Assembly: GCA_050084515.1 (NCBI GenBank)
Contig: CM114271.1
Location: 41,354,001-41,418,000, forward strand
DNA: 64,000 nt
DNA from: Blasia pusilla
Lineage: Eukaryota > Marchantiophyta > Marchantiopsida > Blasiales
Direction: 5' to 3'
In this document: positions 11,122 to 22,304 of the stretch, piece after piece
Layout of the letters: the number at the start of each line of letters is the position of its first letter
How positions within the stretch are numbered: the first letter of the stretch is position 1
Position numbers and translations under genes: made by a program
Notes under the pieces: model-generated
What the model saw: only the letters and a program-made list of their open reading frames with translations
Databases searched by the model: none
Told to the model about the DNA's origin: nothing

Positions 11122-11884
11122 CTCCACATACTGAAGACAACAAACAAACTCGCGCAATGGATATGAAGGCAAGGGCCACTCGCGCTGAAATGTAGTCCGT
11201 CTGCCGATATCTAAGTGTGAAGATGACAATGGACATATGCAAAGTCAGATATTCTAACGTGGACATAAAACGGGCAGAGGCAAGAATTTAAAACGGAGGC
11301 TGCACATAATGGCAATGATATTTAAATAAAATAAAAATCGGATGGTGTATTTGCACCGGCATCGCAAAACTTGTTTTCAGCATCCTAAACCTTACTGGAT
11401 GATGTCAAGAAAGCGGCGGTAAGTTCTAATCCGAGGATGCGTGCGTGCCAAGAGGGTCGGTAACCGTGGGCTAGAGGCACTTCTATGTGTACTACTCTTC
11501 CAGTTTAGAGCTCCTCCGCTGTCTACAGCCTGCTACGGAGACTTTCTAAAGTTGCGTGGTTTGAATAGCATATTCCGACGACCAGTATCACGAAAGGGTT
11601 GGATGTTTATAAGATCCCGGGTTTAATCGGACACGAAAACGTCGGCCTGGGTTGGCTTTTCTAGTGTAATGTTAGATCTTCCCCAACAACGTCCGATGAT
11701 AACCAAACCAGGGGTTATGTGTTGACTTGGCCGGGTAAATTACCGATTCAATCTTTCAGTCAAAAACCAACGGAGTATAGGTTCTCTTTTCTATAAAAAT
11801 AGCCGACCCGAATCAAGAAAACGTTAAAATTTACTGTTCTGTTTTGAAAAATCCATCCGAATCCTGGATGAGTAAGGGGAGTGA
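11122..11884. other. No gene seen
   Basis: I found no recognisable coding or repeat structure. Confidence 0.4.
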
Positions 11885-12645
11885 GAGTGGACCAGAGTCC
11901 GGGGAGCTTTTCCCGAGGCATTTGAAAATTTTCTAATCCTGGCTAAGATAAGGGGAGATTTTTTTAATCTCTCAGCCGATTACTGCTATTTAGATTATCA
12001 TGCCGGTTTTTTTCTCTTCTAGCCAGTCCTGGTTGGTATAATTTGAACCAGTGTGAGGCCCTCTCATCTCATCCAAAATAGAATAGTGAGAGTTTTTATT
12101 TCTAAAAATGCTAAAAATATAAAATTTTGATATTTTTAGAATAAATGTGTTATTTGCCATATGTTCATTCCTTCTAAAGAGGTGTTGTGGCAATGCTGAA
12201 TTTTTTTATTTAAAACAATACACTATATTTGGAGCCCTAACAAGACAATTAAAAAATGGTTTTTATTTTTTAAAACGGTTTTAATCCGAATGTTAAAAAT
12301 CGTAGCCACTCTATTTATGGTATTTTGGAAATGGACGCATCCAATTTTGAGTTGTTTTATCGGCCGACGGAAAATTTCCGGCACATGTGTTTTCTCGGAC
12401 GTCTGCCAATTTTTTGCACATATGTAACAAGCCTTTTTTTTATCTTTCCCCTATGTTTTTTCTCTCTTTACCTTCACCTCATCATCTACCTTGCTCCCTT
12501 TTACCTGGGAGCAAAACCTCCCTTCCAAAATCTTCCCTTCAAAAATTTGCATGGAGGAAATCTTCTACTCTCTACCTTGAGGTATCCTTGGCAGTAGCCA
12601 TGCCTCCCCACCAGTTCGAAGCCAAGGATCATACCCCTCTATAAT

Positions 12646-12669
12646 ACTTGGAGCTCCTGAGCTCCAAGT
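12646..12669. repeat. Perfect 11-bp inverted repeat near the hAT transposase 3' side
   Basis: ACTTGGAGCTC and its exact reverse complement are separated by two bases. It lies about 240 bp beyond the transposase stop. It could be a terminator or processing hairpin of the transposase transcript, or chance. Confidence 0.7.
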
Positions 12670-12906
12670 GTTCTAGAAGGGCTCTACGTCCTACAAAACA
12701 AAACACACATCAAACTAACAAGTCAAGAGATGGGGCAACACATTCCGTTTCTACTTGAGAGTTCATGTATCGATCGAGATTAGAATACAAGGACCTAAAA
12801 TCAGCAGATGTTTTCCACAATATGATAGATTCACACAACATGTCGTCGTAGTCACTTGCAGGTCCTTCTAAAGCAATCATTAGTACAACATCTAGATGTT
12901 TAGTAC

Positions 12907-14912
12907 CTAGTTTTTACAAGTCTTAGTCTTAATCAAATTCTGAATTGGGAAAGCCCTCTCACATATGGCAGTGCTAACATATTGAACCCTTGCAACATTA
13001 GCCAAAACAAGCAAGTTGGAAAACTTACATTCTAAAGTGGGGCTCCAACTCACCATTGCCCATAAATCTCTGAAATTACGATCTTTCCACCCAGTTGTAG
13101 CCATCAACTTGAATGATTCAAATTCCTCCATCACTATGACAGAGGGTTGGAGATATCCCTTGAATGGTAACTCACACCCAAAATGTGCACACAAGTCTTC
13201 CAAGTCCTTAGATCCCCAGCTATTTAACCCAACTTGTTGGGAGCGCATGTGCAATGGGTTCAAAATTCTCATTGCACCAATAAGATTGTTATCCGTAAAT
13301 CTTTTTTGCAATTCTAAACAAACACTTTCAGCATATGACTTTTCAAATAAGAGAGTGGCTTCCAAATCCTTGCATGAACGGTCTCTCAACATATCTATGC
13401 TATGAAACTTATTATCCATGATCTCGGATTGCAAACGTCTAAGATATCGATTTAGGGGGGACGAAAATCAGGTAGGATATGATAACCTGTTTCTTCCGAA
13501 AATCTAGATGCATTGAAATGTAGACTCTCCATCACAAAATTCATGGTAATAGAAGCAATCTCAAAAGTAACAATGTTGCCAATAGTACTAACGTCAAAAG
13601 ACTTGTATTGGAAGATCTTAGTCAAGTTAGCAAAATTTGGAAAGAATATCTAAAAAAAAAAAAGTGATAAGTGATTTGGAATGACCTTAACTTGTTGTAT
13701 AAATTTGAGGCATTTCGTCATCTTATGAAGGGAAAATATCTCTGAAAATGTCAATATAGAGTCAAGCTTAATCACACAATGTACATACTGATTTTGCCAA
13801 TGTGACAACCATCTTATTTTATGATATCTCTTCTTGACTCGTTGAGAGTCATTCAACTTCTCTTGAAGTGATGCTAGGTTAGCTTTCCTCTTTGATGACC
13901 TTTTGAAATACCCTCCTATGACATTCAAAATAGAATCAATTTCTGTTGAAATGACTTTACAATAAGATGCTCGCTGATGTTAAAGCCGCAAGATTGGTTT
14001 TTTGCGCTATATAATGCACCGAGAGCAGAAACTGGTTAACCTTTTGCTTCAATTGAGAAGCTACCCCAATTTGGCTACCTACCATTGTAAAGGCCCCATC
14101 TGAACCAAATCCAACCATTTTGGAATGCTCTAGTCCTCCATCTTTCATAAACTCCAACAAAGTATTAGTGATAGCATTAAAACATTTAGATTCACAAAAA
14201 TAAACCTAGAAAACAACACTCAACGTGTTCCTCTTCTATGAATGTTGCAAACACAACTAAATTCTGTGTCACCCAGATATCAGTAGACTCATCGATCAGA
14301 ATCCCAAAGAAACGAGATGATTGAACTCTAGCTAGAGTCCTCTTTATCAAAATTTGGCAAATGAAAAACACATCTTACTACAACTCTTTTCATCTTGATA
14401 AAGGTCCCTGGTGATAGATGCATTCATGGCAAGCAAAAATTTACATCGAGCGATGAATTTTGAGAAGGGCATGGCCTCCTTTGCAAGAAAATATGCACAC
14501 TTTAGAGTCAAGAGTGCGACCTCACAGTTTCGGTTGGATGTGGCGATGGCCTTTGCCATAGATTTCTTACCCCAATTGGATGCCCAAGCAAGCTTTACAT
14601 GCTCGTTCGATTTTGCATGATCTATGAATGCCGAAACTTTACAATTGATTGCACCATCCATAGCAAATACACTCTTGCCCCTACCCTTTCTACAGACATT
14701 ATAATGGATCCTCCCACTTGTTCTATCAAATCTTATCCAATCATACATTGTATATCACACATCCTTCCAAGTTACACGATTTTTCTCAGATATGGATGAA
14801 TTTCTCCCTAGCGTACTTTGGTCTTCCCTCTCATCGGATGATCCCGACAAGCTATGACATCGGACTGTTCCTTCCAAAGCAATTCATTCATAGTTTGCTG
14901 GCGGTTAGCCAT
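12907..14912 (-). pseudogene. hAT transposase (ZNF862/C17orf113-like), inactivated
   Basis: From an ATG at 14912 the minus strand reads MANRQQTMNELLWKE. A zinc-finger-like region follows (W-I-R-F ... N-V-C-R-K ... H-A-K-S-N-E-H), then a block with the GSDGAFTMVGSQIG motif that holds a predicted catalytic Asp of the RNase H-like fold (near 14085), then RWLSHWQNQ (near 13820). The C-terminal hAT dimerisation region is clear (13020-12907: F-S-N-L-L-V-L-A ... S-T-A-I-C-E-R-A-F ... L-I-K-T-K-T). About 670 codons is the normal size for this group. Several stops and frameshifts break it between the blocks, so no active protein is expected. It lies centrally within the inverted ends of the element at 11893-16512. 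Confidence 0.85.
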
Positions 14913-15429
14913 ACCAAACACAAGCCAAAGTAGAGCAAAGTTGGGAAGTCTTGAGTCGGAAGTACACATAGGTCGTGCATGAGAGTACTCTAAATAGCAC
15001 TACGAGTAAGAGGTGTGGGATGCCGCAATCTGTCCTAAATTTTTGGAACCGCTCAGGTCGTCAGCATAGGAAACTACGGCTCTAAACATCTAAAACTAAT
15101 GGAGTCAAGACGCAGAGGATGCAATGAGGCACATGCAGGTCCCTGCTGGAAATTCATGTTGAAGGTAAAAATATTTACATTCATCACGAAGAACAAGTTG
15201 GAAAACACATGGAAGTTCAAACCCTAAAACTAAACCTCCATAAGACTTAAGTTTTTCGGGCACAACCTATGCTGCCCCAATGCACAAGTATGAGCTACAA
15301 TAGGACCTTTGATGTAGCACATCAAAAGCTACAACACTAGTGAGCAATCGACCTCAATCGATGCCATAATCAAGCTCGACCATACTGATCATCAAGGAGA
15401 GATCTGGGTGAGGACATTCGGCCATGACC

Positions 15430-15900
15430 AGGGCTTTGCAGCATGACCATGACGCAACAATTGCTAGCAGCGTGGCTACAAGGCAGCAAGAGCAAGAGAT
15501 CTTGCAGCGCGAACTAGGGAACCGCAATAAGAGGGATAGCGTGGCTAAAAGGCAGCAAGAGAGCTATGAACGCAACTACCAGGGATTCATGGAATAGCAC
15601 CAAGACTCCAAGAGCGAAAGCGTGTCACCAAGAGCGAGAAATACAACTATGAGTTCCAGTAGGAAGGAAAGGCGAGCGAACTAAATAGGCAAGAAAAGAC
15701 ACATGTCGAAACGGAGGCTCTGAGCGCACCGGCAAGCAAGAGTGCACTCAACGAGCAAGAGCTTCCCAAAGCGGGCAAGAACGCAACCACAACAGCAAGC
15801 AAGCAAGAGCGCACAAATCTCTTGCTCTTGCTTAGTCGAGAACACAACAGCGAGCAAGAGTGTACAACCGCTTAGCGCGTAGCAACAACCAAGAGCGGCC
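15430..15900. repeat. Low-complexity CAAGAG/GCAAGC-rich block inside the hAT element
   Basis: Irregular repetition of GGCAGCAAGAG, GAGCAAGAG and GCAAGCAAGAGCGC motifs creates long but meaningless open frames on the minus strand. It looks like a degenerate minisatellite. Confidence 0.6.
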
Positions 15901-16520
15901 CGATGGGACTCGAAGAGTATCAAACGGTTCCGGAGGGGTAGTCAAGTCCTTAGGGTGCGGTTGAGATTAGGGCACCCTACAAAGTTTGGTAAAACCCTTT
16001 AGTGTGCGGCCAGGATTCGAAAATAAGCTGGAGTGCATATCCATCCCTCCTTCTAGCCCTCCAATCTCCTTCTAACCCTCATCAATTTCGCAGTTGTCAA
16101 GAACCATTCCAATAGTATTCCGCCATGCTGTAGTATGACACCGATCACTTTCCGGTATCTCTTCCCGTGATAGGTGTTAGTTTCGATAGTGCCATTGCAA
16201 TTTCCGGTAGGTTTCCGGAAATCCGACTGCCGATTTCCTAGAACTCACTCAAATGCACTGGAGACTCCTCAGATCTCTCGAGCAGAGACGGAATTTTAAA
16301 AACAACTTCTGGTTTTACTTATTAGTATGAGCTACAATAGGACCTCATACTTTTATATCAAAACCTCGGAGCTCCCCATACATTGATCCTGACCTGCTAT
16401 TCCAAAAAGAGAACTTGTAATACAAAAGAGATCCTATAAGTTATTCAGAATTTGAATCGGTAATTTTCAACCTGCCAACTAGGCACATAATCCCAGTTCT
16501 CCCCTGACATTGGAGTGGAC

Positions 16521-17513
16521 GTTTATCTCTAGACTTTTGTTCGGAGGAGTCATATCGAAAATCGAGCAGGGAATATACTTTCAAACCTCACATGGGTATG
16601 TTTTAAAAATTATAAAACACTACTGATTTATATTGAAATTATAAATCAGTAGTGGGTGTCAATGTGATATGTGGATTAATGGTGTGTAATCATCCATCAT
16701 TGATATAAAAATATTACCACTCCTTTTATTCACTGCTGAAATTATATGTGATCACTTTAATCCTATTGGCTCAACGGGAGAGGAATTTGAAAATGGAAGG
16801 GACACTCTTAGAGCACGATTAACATATCCAAACCATCATGCTACTCCAATGTACGTTAACTTTAACTCCCCATATGCTTCATGGAAAAGGACTATAAAAC
16901 ATGCTCTCTCCAAGCGGTTCTAATTAACGTATTTTTTGGACCGTGAACAGTCAAATAATTACATCCTAGTTTCATAAACTAGAGCTCAACTTGGAATCTT
17001 TTTGTATCAGGGAGGAATTGTGGGGATGCTAGTTTCCTGAAATGATTTCCAGCATTTCGAAACTATGACGTGCAGCTTGAATGTCAGAGGAAGAGAAGAT
17101 TTTGTCGTGACCATTTTGTTCTCCTAAATTGATATTCAAGCACATCCACTTCTGACTAGCTTACTCTAAGCGACATATTATCTGTCACGGACTATCCAGC
17201 CTGAACATAGGATCTAGAGTCCCAAAGCAAAGACAGGCAATACTTAATGACTAGTCTCCGCGAGAATTTGACGAGGAGCCACAAAGCTGAATCAACTCCT
17301 ACTAACGACACTCGACATTGGTGCCTACACACAATGATCCTGTCGAGCCTCTGTCAAATGTGGTGTGCTCCTTGCGAGCCTTCATAATCCGGAACCAGTT
17401 AAATGTTAAAACTCGTCGAAACCACGAGCACATGTTACAGAAGGATCGCTGCTAGTGCATAAATTCAACACTTAGATATACCACTGGTATGAGCTTCTGT
17501 CCATGTGGTAATA
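16521..17513. other. No gene seen
   Basis: The interval is AT-rich to mixed, without recognisable coding. It begins right after the hAT target duplication. Confidence 0.35.
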
Positions 17514-18411
17514 CCTGTAGCACTGTCATACAAAGTAAGATAGATACAGAAACTTGATGAGTACAGCTGAAATTCATCAACACATTTTCTATTATGGGTT
17601 GGATCCTGATCTTCACCAACACCCATATGAGAAAAGACGCCTATGAGAGGCTTTTGGTTATGACAAGTGCTTAGATGACATCTCACCAAATTTCAAACTA
17701 TCACATAAGTCAAGGATTTAGAGAAACACTCACCAGCATCTGGCCCTTTCCAGTATGTCAAGCACACGAGAGCTACCTCCATCAGGTCCGTCACATGGTA
17801 TGTTAGATTTTTTAAGGCATGAAATCAGAACCTGTCGCTTCCTTCCAGGTAGCCCCAGATAAACCTGCACGTCAATTGATCATGTTTGTGATCCAAGTTC
17901 CTCATAATATTACCATTATATCTAGACAATGATGCATAAAAATTTGCAGACTGGGAGGAGGATGGTTAACTAAGGAATGTGTAAAGATAGAGACATTACA
18001 GAAGAAAACATGATCCATGGTCTAGTCACACTACAACCATGTTTCACTTTAACTCAGGACAACTCAGATGTTCAAACAAAAGGGTCCCAGCATTCTGAAA
18101 GAGTCCTATGGAGCCACCAAAGATCTCAATACACAGATAGATAAGCAAACATCCGAACGAGGTTATTTATAACAGTTTAGTGGGCAAGTATCTTAGTAAC
18201 AGAAAGCAGATGAGAGAAGGGTATGATGAATGCACCGCTTCTTCAATCAAAGCTTTTAAAAACGAAATTCCTTTGTTTCAAGTTAGATCCACGGCAATAA
18301 CGAAAATAAAGGGCCCGTTTTACCTCAAGAGTTCGGACTGAGAATGAAAAGGTCGAGGTTCAGTGGCTTTTTTGCAATTTCTTCTGAAAAAAGACTTCTT
18401 TTGAAACAAAT
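17514..18411 (-). other. Possible spliced 3' untranslated region of the HCF152-like gene
   Basis: Downstream of the PPR stop codon there are well-formed splice sites on the minus strand: a donor (TTGAG|GTAAAA) after 18324, an acceptor (GACGTGCAG) before 17864, a donor (GATGCTG|GTGAGT) after 17734 and an acceptor (TGCTACAG) before 17514. The 131-bp segment 17734-17864 has one open frame (VYLGLPGRKRQVLISCLK...) that I do not recognise. These may be 3' UTR exons of the HCF152 transcript, or exons of an unidentified neighbour. Confidence 0.3.
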
Positions 18412-21172
18412 TCATGGCCTCCAATCACTTTGGTAGTACTCATTGGGGAGTCCCAGCCAAAACTTGAATGCTTCAACTGCCTTCCGCTTCTCAGCTGATT
18501 TGGCACGTCTTCTAGCTGATACATGCTTGCTAGTGTACAAATTTGAGTAAAGCTCGATGAACATACGTTTGTATTTGGTCTTGTCTGCCAAGATACCCTC
18601 CTGCTCCATACAAGAGACCACTTCCAAAGCTTTCTGGAAATACCCAGCTCTAACGCAAGTGTCGACTAGGCAATCTAACAACCCACCATCTGGAGCAAGC
18701 GGCTCAATTTCACTTCCTTTCTTTGCCATTGTCCTTTCTTGTATTTCCTTCCAAATGACAAGAGCATCACCAGCTTTACCAGCTGTAGCATATCCTTTCA
18801 CCAGACTTCCATAAGTGGCCACACTAGGGTGTAACCCCTGCTCCTTCATCTCAGTGAAACCTCTCTTTGCTTCATCCATCAGTCCAGCCCTACAGTAGCC
18901 ATCAATTAGCACATTCCACGCAATCACATCCACTCTCATCCATGGATCCTGCTGCATTTCTTCGAACACTTCAGCCACCAATCTCGGTTGCCCATTCCTT
19001 GCAAACGCCTTCATTAGAGTGGAATAACTCACCTCGGATGGGGCGATACCAGCAAACCTCATTTCCCGAAAAACTTCCAACGCAACCACATTGTCATCCC
19101 TATGAATGCACCCGTTGATTAAAGTGTTGTACGACACTACGTCCGGTGCAAGGCCTGCAGCTTTCATCTCTTTAATCAGCTCGTAAGCCACAGAGAGTCG
19201 ACCCGCATTGCAGTAACCCTTCAGCAAAATATTGTAGGTTACCAGATTAGCAGGTACTTTCTGAGCAGCCATCTCATGAAGAACACTTCTTGCTTCGTCC
19301 ATCAATCCCTGCTTCACACATGCGCTTAAGACTGTTGTGTAAGTGACCTCATTAGGTTGACTGCTCGCGTCTTCCTCTTTCTGCATAGCTATAAGAAGCT
19401 GAACCGCATCTTTCATTCGGCCTTTCTTCACATAGCCATTCATCAATGTCGTGTAAGTGCGCACGTCAGGTTTCACGCGGCATCTCCAAACAGAATTCAC
19501 CGTTGTCCTCTCCGCACTCTTCTTCATGGCCCGCTCTGGGACCTTTTCTTTCCTCATAATTTTCTCCAGCCATTGGGATGATTTCGTGGACTTCCGCTGT
19601 CCTACTTCACGCGAACGCTCCGTTGGGGAAGGGTTCAAATCCTTCCAAAATTGCGATTGCCTCGAACCCTGCTGCATTGCCTGCACCACTTTCTCTGCCT
19701 CATCCAGTTCTCCCAAGCTCACATATGCATGAACTAACGAATTGTAAGTGGACAAATCAGGCATGATCCCCACCTCCTCCATCTGCTGAACGACGATGGG
19801 GAGTTGACATATTTCCTCGGCTTTGGCAAATAGCTTAATCAAAACGTTGAAAGTGACAAGGTCTGGTTCCACTTTGAAAATTTCCATGCGCTCCAAAAAA
19901 ATCTCTGCTTCCTTAACTAGTCCAGCTGTGGCGCATGCATTGAGCACCGCATTGAATGCACCGGTGTCCGGTCCCATCTTTCCACGCTGTGCAATAGACC
20001 CTTCTCCATGCATGGGACCAACAGAGGTTTCCTTTTCTGATTCCCTCGCAGAATTCCGGGAGTTTGAGTCGACCATGACTAAGTTACAAATTTCGTCGAA
20101 CAGCTCCAGAGCTAAAGGTGCATCGTATGGGTGCTTTCCGAGACGACTGACTACTGCGCTCCAGACTTTCACAGGTGGATATGTCCCCATATGCAACATG
20201 ACTCTTGTGATACTGAGGGCGTAACGTGCCGCTCCCGCACGCGCAGAGGCCATAACAACCAGACCCAGTGCATCTGTGTCTAAGAGACACACCTTCTCTA
20301 CGTTTTGGAGATCGACCAATATACTCTGTGCTCGTGAAAGGGCAGAAGGGCTGCCCTTGTGAGAAAGCTGTGCTACCAATCTACTGCAGCACACTTGGGA
20401 TGGCAGCATACCAACTCTTCTCAATTCTTGATGCAACTGCCATGCATCCTCTGTTCTTCTTTCCTGAAGAGCTCTCAGCAACCTTTCTTCAATTGTGTCA
20501 CTGTCAAATCTTAAAGGCAGGGACTGAGAACCAACACAATGCACGCCAATTCCTCGAGCTCCAGGAGGTCGAATTCTCAGTTGTTTGACTGTTCTACCTG
20601 GCTGCAGAGAACCAAATGAGCACTCTCAACATACCATGGCTTACGGCAACAACTTGAAGGCTTGGTGATGATTAAACCCTGCTACCATTCTTGTTACCAC
20701 ATTCCAATACAGACCCGTGTGCACATATTGGCAGTAGAAATGCCTAAAACTGGAAAGAAAAACAGAGTTGAGAGAAAGGAGCGGTGGTCCGTTGACGCCA
20801 TTTTGCGTACGGAGGATGGCGAGGAACACCAGGTCTCCGAGAATGACTGAACCAGCTAGATTCGAGGCAATGTCATACCTTAGGAGCTACAAAAGAGAAC
20901 GACCGTCGCATACGCCGGGAAGACAAGACACCATATAGTGTGAGCTTCACGAAGGGACAAGTGCCCTGCACAAGGCCAAGAGACAGTGCATCCACTCGCA
21001 TCTGGAAGTGCGATGTAGATCCCATAACCTTCCTTCTGCCTCGTCCTCCCAAAACCAAAGGTCTACAGGACACGCGGATAGCATAACTCGCGGACGTGAG
21101 CTGCGATGAGGCAGGCGTCTCTGGCGAACATGAATTACAACCTCCGCCCGTCTGCAACCCCAGTGCAAACAT
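18412..21172 (-). CDS. HCF152: HCF152-like chloroplast PPR protein
   Basis: Predicted P-class pentatricopeptide repeat protein of about 827 aa. Exon 1 is 20879-21172 and exon 2 is 18412-20601, joined in phase 0 across a GT-AG intron (donor GTATGA, acceptor TTCTCTGCAG). At least ten PPR motifs run from about residue 310 to 770, for example NEVTYTTVLSACVKQGLMDE and NLVTYNILLKGYCNAGRLS. The C-terminal tail (AEKRKAVEAFKFWLGLPNEY) matches the conserved end of Arabidopsis HCF152 as I remember it, and so does the motif order. The Arabidopsis protein (778 aa) binds the psbH-petB intergenic RNA in the chloroplast and is needed for processing, petB splicing and stability, hence for cytochrome b6f. The Ser/Thr-rich N-terminus fits a transit peptide. 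The start at 21172 is the best guess; an in-frame ATG at 21247 is the alternative. Confidence 0.87.
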
Positions 21173-22304
21173 CTCCGCTTCCTGCCTCTGGCAATCCAAT
21201 CCGGGCAGCGAAATCCTCTGTCGGCGCACCCGCAGGTTCCCGATCACACACTCCCGACAATTTTCCGCTCACCAATCCTTCAGACACCCTGTCCTTCTCC
21301 TGGACGCCTCTCCCTTCCGTCTCAGGAATCTTCTCCTCCCATCCTCGCTCTGCACAATTTTGAAGGTTCTGCGTGCCATGGCCCCTCCGCGAGCCTCGTG
21401 GCCCAATTCAAAGTCTCACAAACCTGCCGAAGCGGCTCGCAACACACTCTCTATCATTCCCCACTTCCCCCGGCTCTCACCAGCAATACGTCTCTACTCC
21501 TAGTCTCCTCCTCCTATGCTCTTTTCACACGCCCGCCACTGGTTTGCTTACGTGTGTTCGTCTGAACACAACTCAACCCCAGCCACCAGGCGATTCGAAA
21601 CTGTCAATTTACACCCGCGATGGTGATACGTGTCGTCACAGGAGAATGACACGCACGTTGCTCGCATTCAGAGTTGCATCCTATCGGCCCGGCTTGCGGG
21701 CTTTCAATTTCGAACAGAAATTCGCTTAAGCGGCTCCTGCAGATACATCCCTCTTTCGATGGCCCCTCGGTAATTTCGTAGGTCAATGGCCCCTGGCCGT
21801 GCCACGTAGGATCTGCAAACCGGCCACGGAGATCTTGATACCGAAATTCACCCCGACGCACTTGAATATACATCACCTTCCAAATGGATGGTTGTTAACG
21901 TAGAGTTCCGCTTATATGTAAATCCACTTTCTTATAAAATAAATATCAGAAGATGACAAAGAAAGGTAATAACATTTCAAAAGAGGAGTCAAAAAATGTA
22001 TAAAAGAATGCAAAAAGAAAATGGCAACAAGCCAATGCAAACATCGGCTCAACGAACTACACGATTGATAACCTGAAACAAATCTGACAAGAATACGAAT
22101 GGTTGGTCAGATGTGAATGGACGACGAGGCGAGTGACCCCCCACCACCTCCGCACGACATATCAATGCCAAGGCTTGTGCACATTATAAGGCCACTGAGA
22201 TGCATTGCCGAAAATAAGTTGTAACTATCGAGAGAGAAGGACTACGGGAAGGGGCAAGGTGATGATTCTCGAGGGAGTGGTGAGCACATGTTTTCAGGAA
22301 AGTA
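21173..22304. other. Upstream region of the HCF152-like gene and 3' side of the LINE
   Basis: The first few hundred bases above 21172 should hold the promoter and 5' leader of the HCF152-like gene; no TATA box stands out. The part from about 21900 to 22304 lies 3' of the LINE reading frame and is AT-rich, as a LINE 3' UTR might be. The exact border is not visible. Confidence 0.4.

Larger units (their letters stand above)
11893..16512. mobile_element. Full-length decayed hAT DNA transposon, 4,620 bp
   Basis: The left end CAGAGTCCGGGGAG (11893-11906) pairs with the right end, whose reverse complement reads CAATGTCAGGGGAG (11 of 14 identical). GAGTGGAC occurs immediately outside each end (11885-11892 and 16513-16520), an exact 8-bp target duplication. 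The interior holds a decayed hAT transposase on the minus strand (12907-14912). It also holds a perfect 11-bp inverted repeat (12646-12669), a low-complexity CAAGAG-rich block (about 15430-15900) and a 1-kb segment bracketed by 22-bp direct repeats. Transposase, ends and duplication length all agree on the hAT superfamily. Confidence 0.92.

Noticed and set aside
13016-13405. 129-codon plus-strand frame
   Set aside because: It is antisense to the hAT dimerisation region.
15647-15923. Cys/Leu-rich small proteins on the minus strand
   Set aside because: They are produced by the low-complexity CAAGAG block inside the hAT element.
19823-20224. 133-codon plus-strand frame inside the PPR gene
   Set aside because: It is a shadow of the PPR repeats on the other strand.
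21096-21503. 135-codon plus-strand frame upstream of the PPR gene
   Set aside because: It overlaps exon 1 and the leader of the HCF152-like gene antisense and has no recognisable domain.
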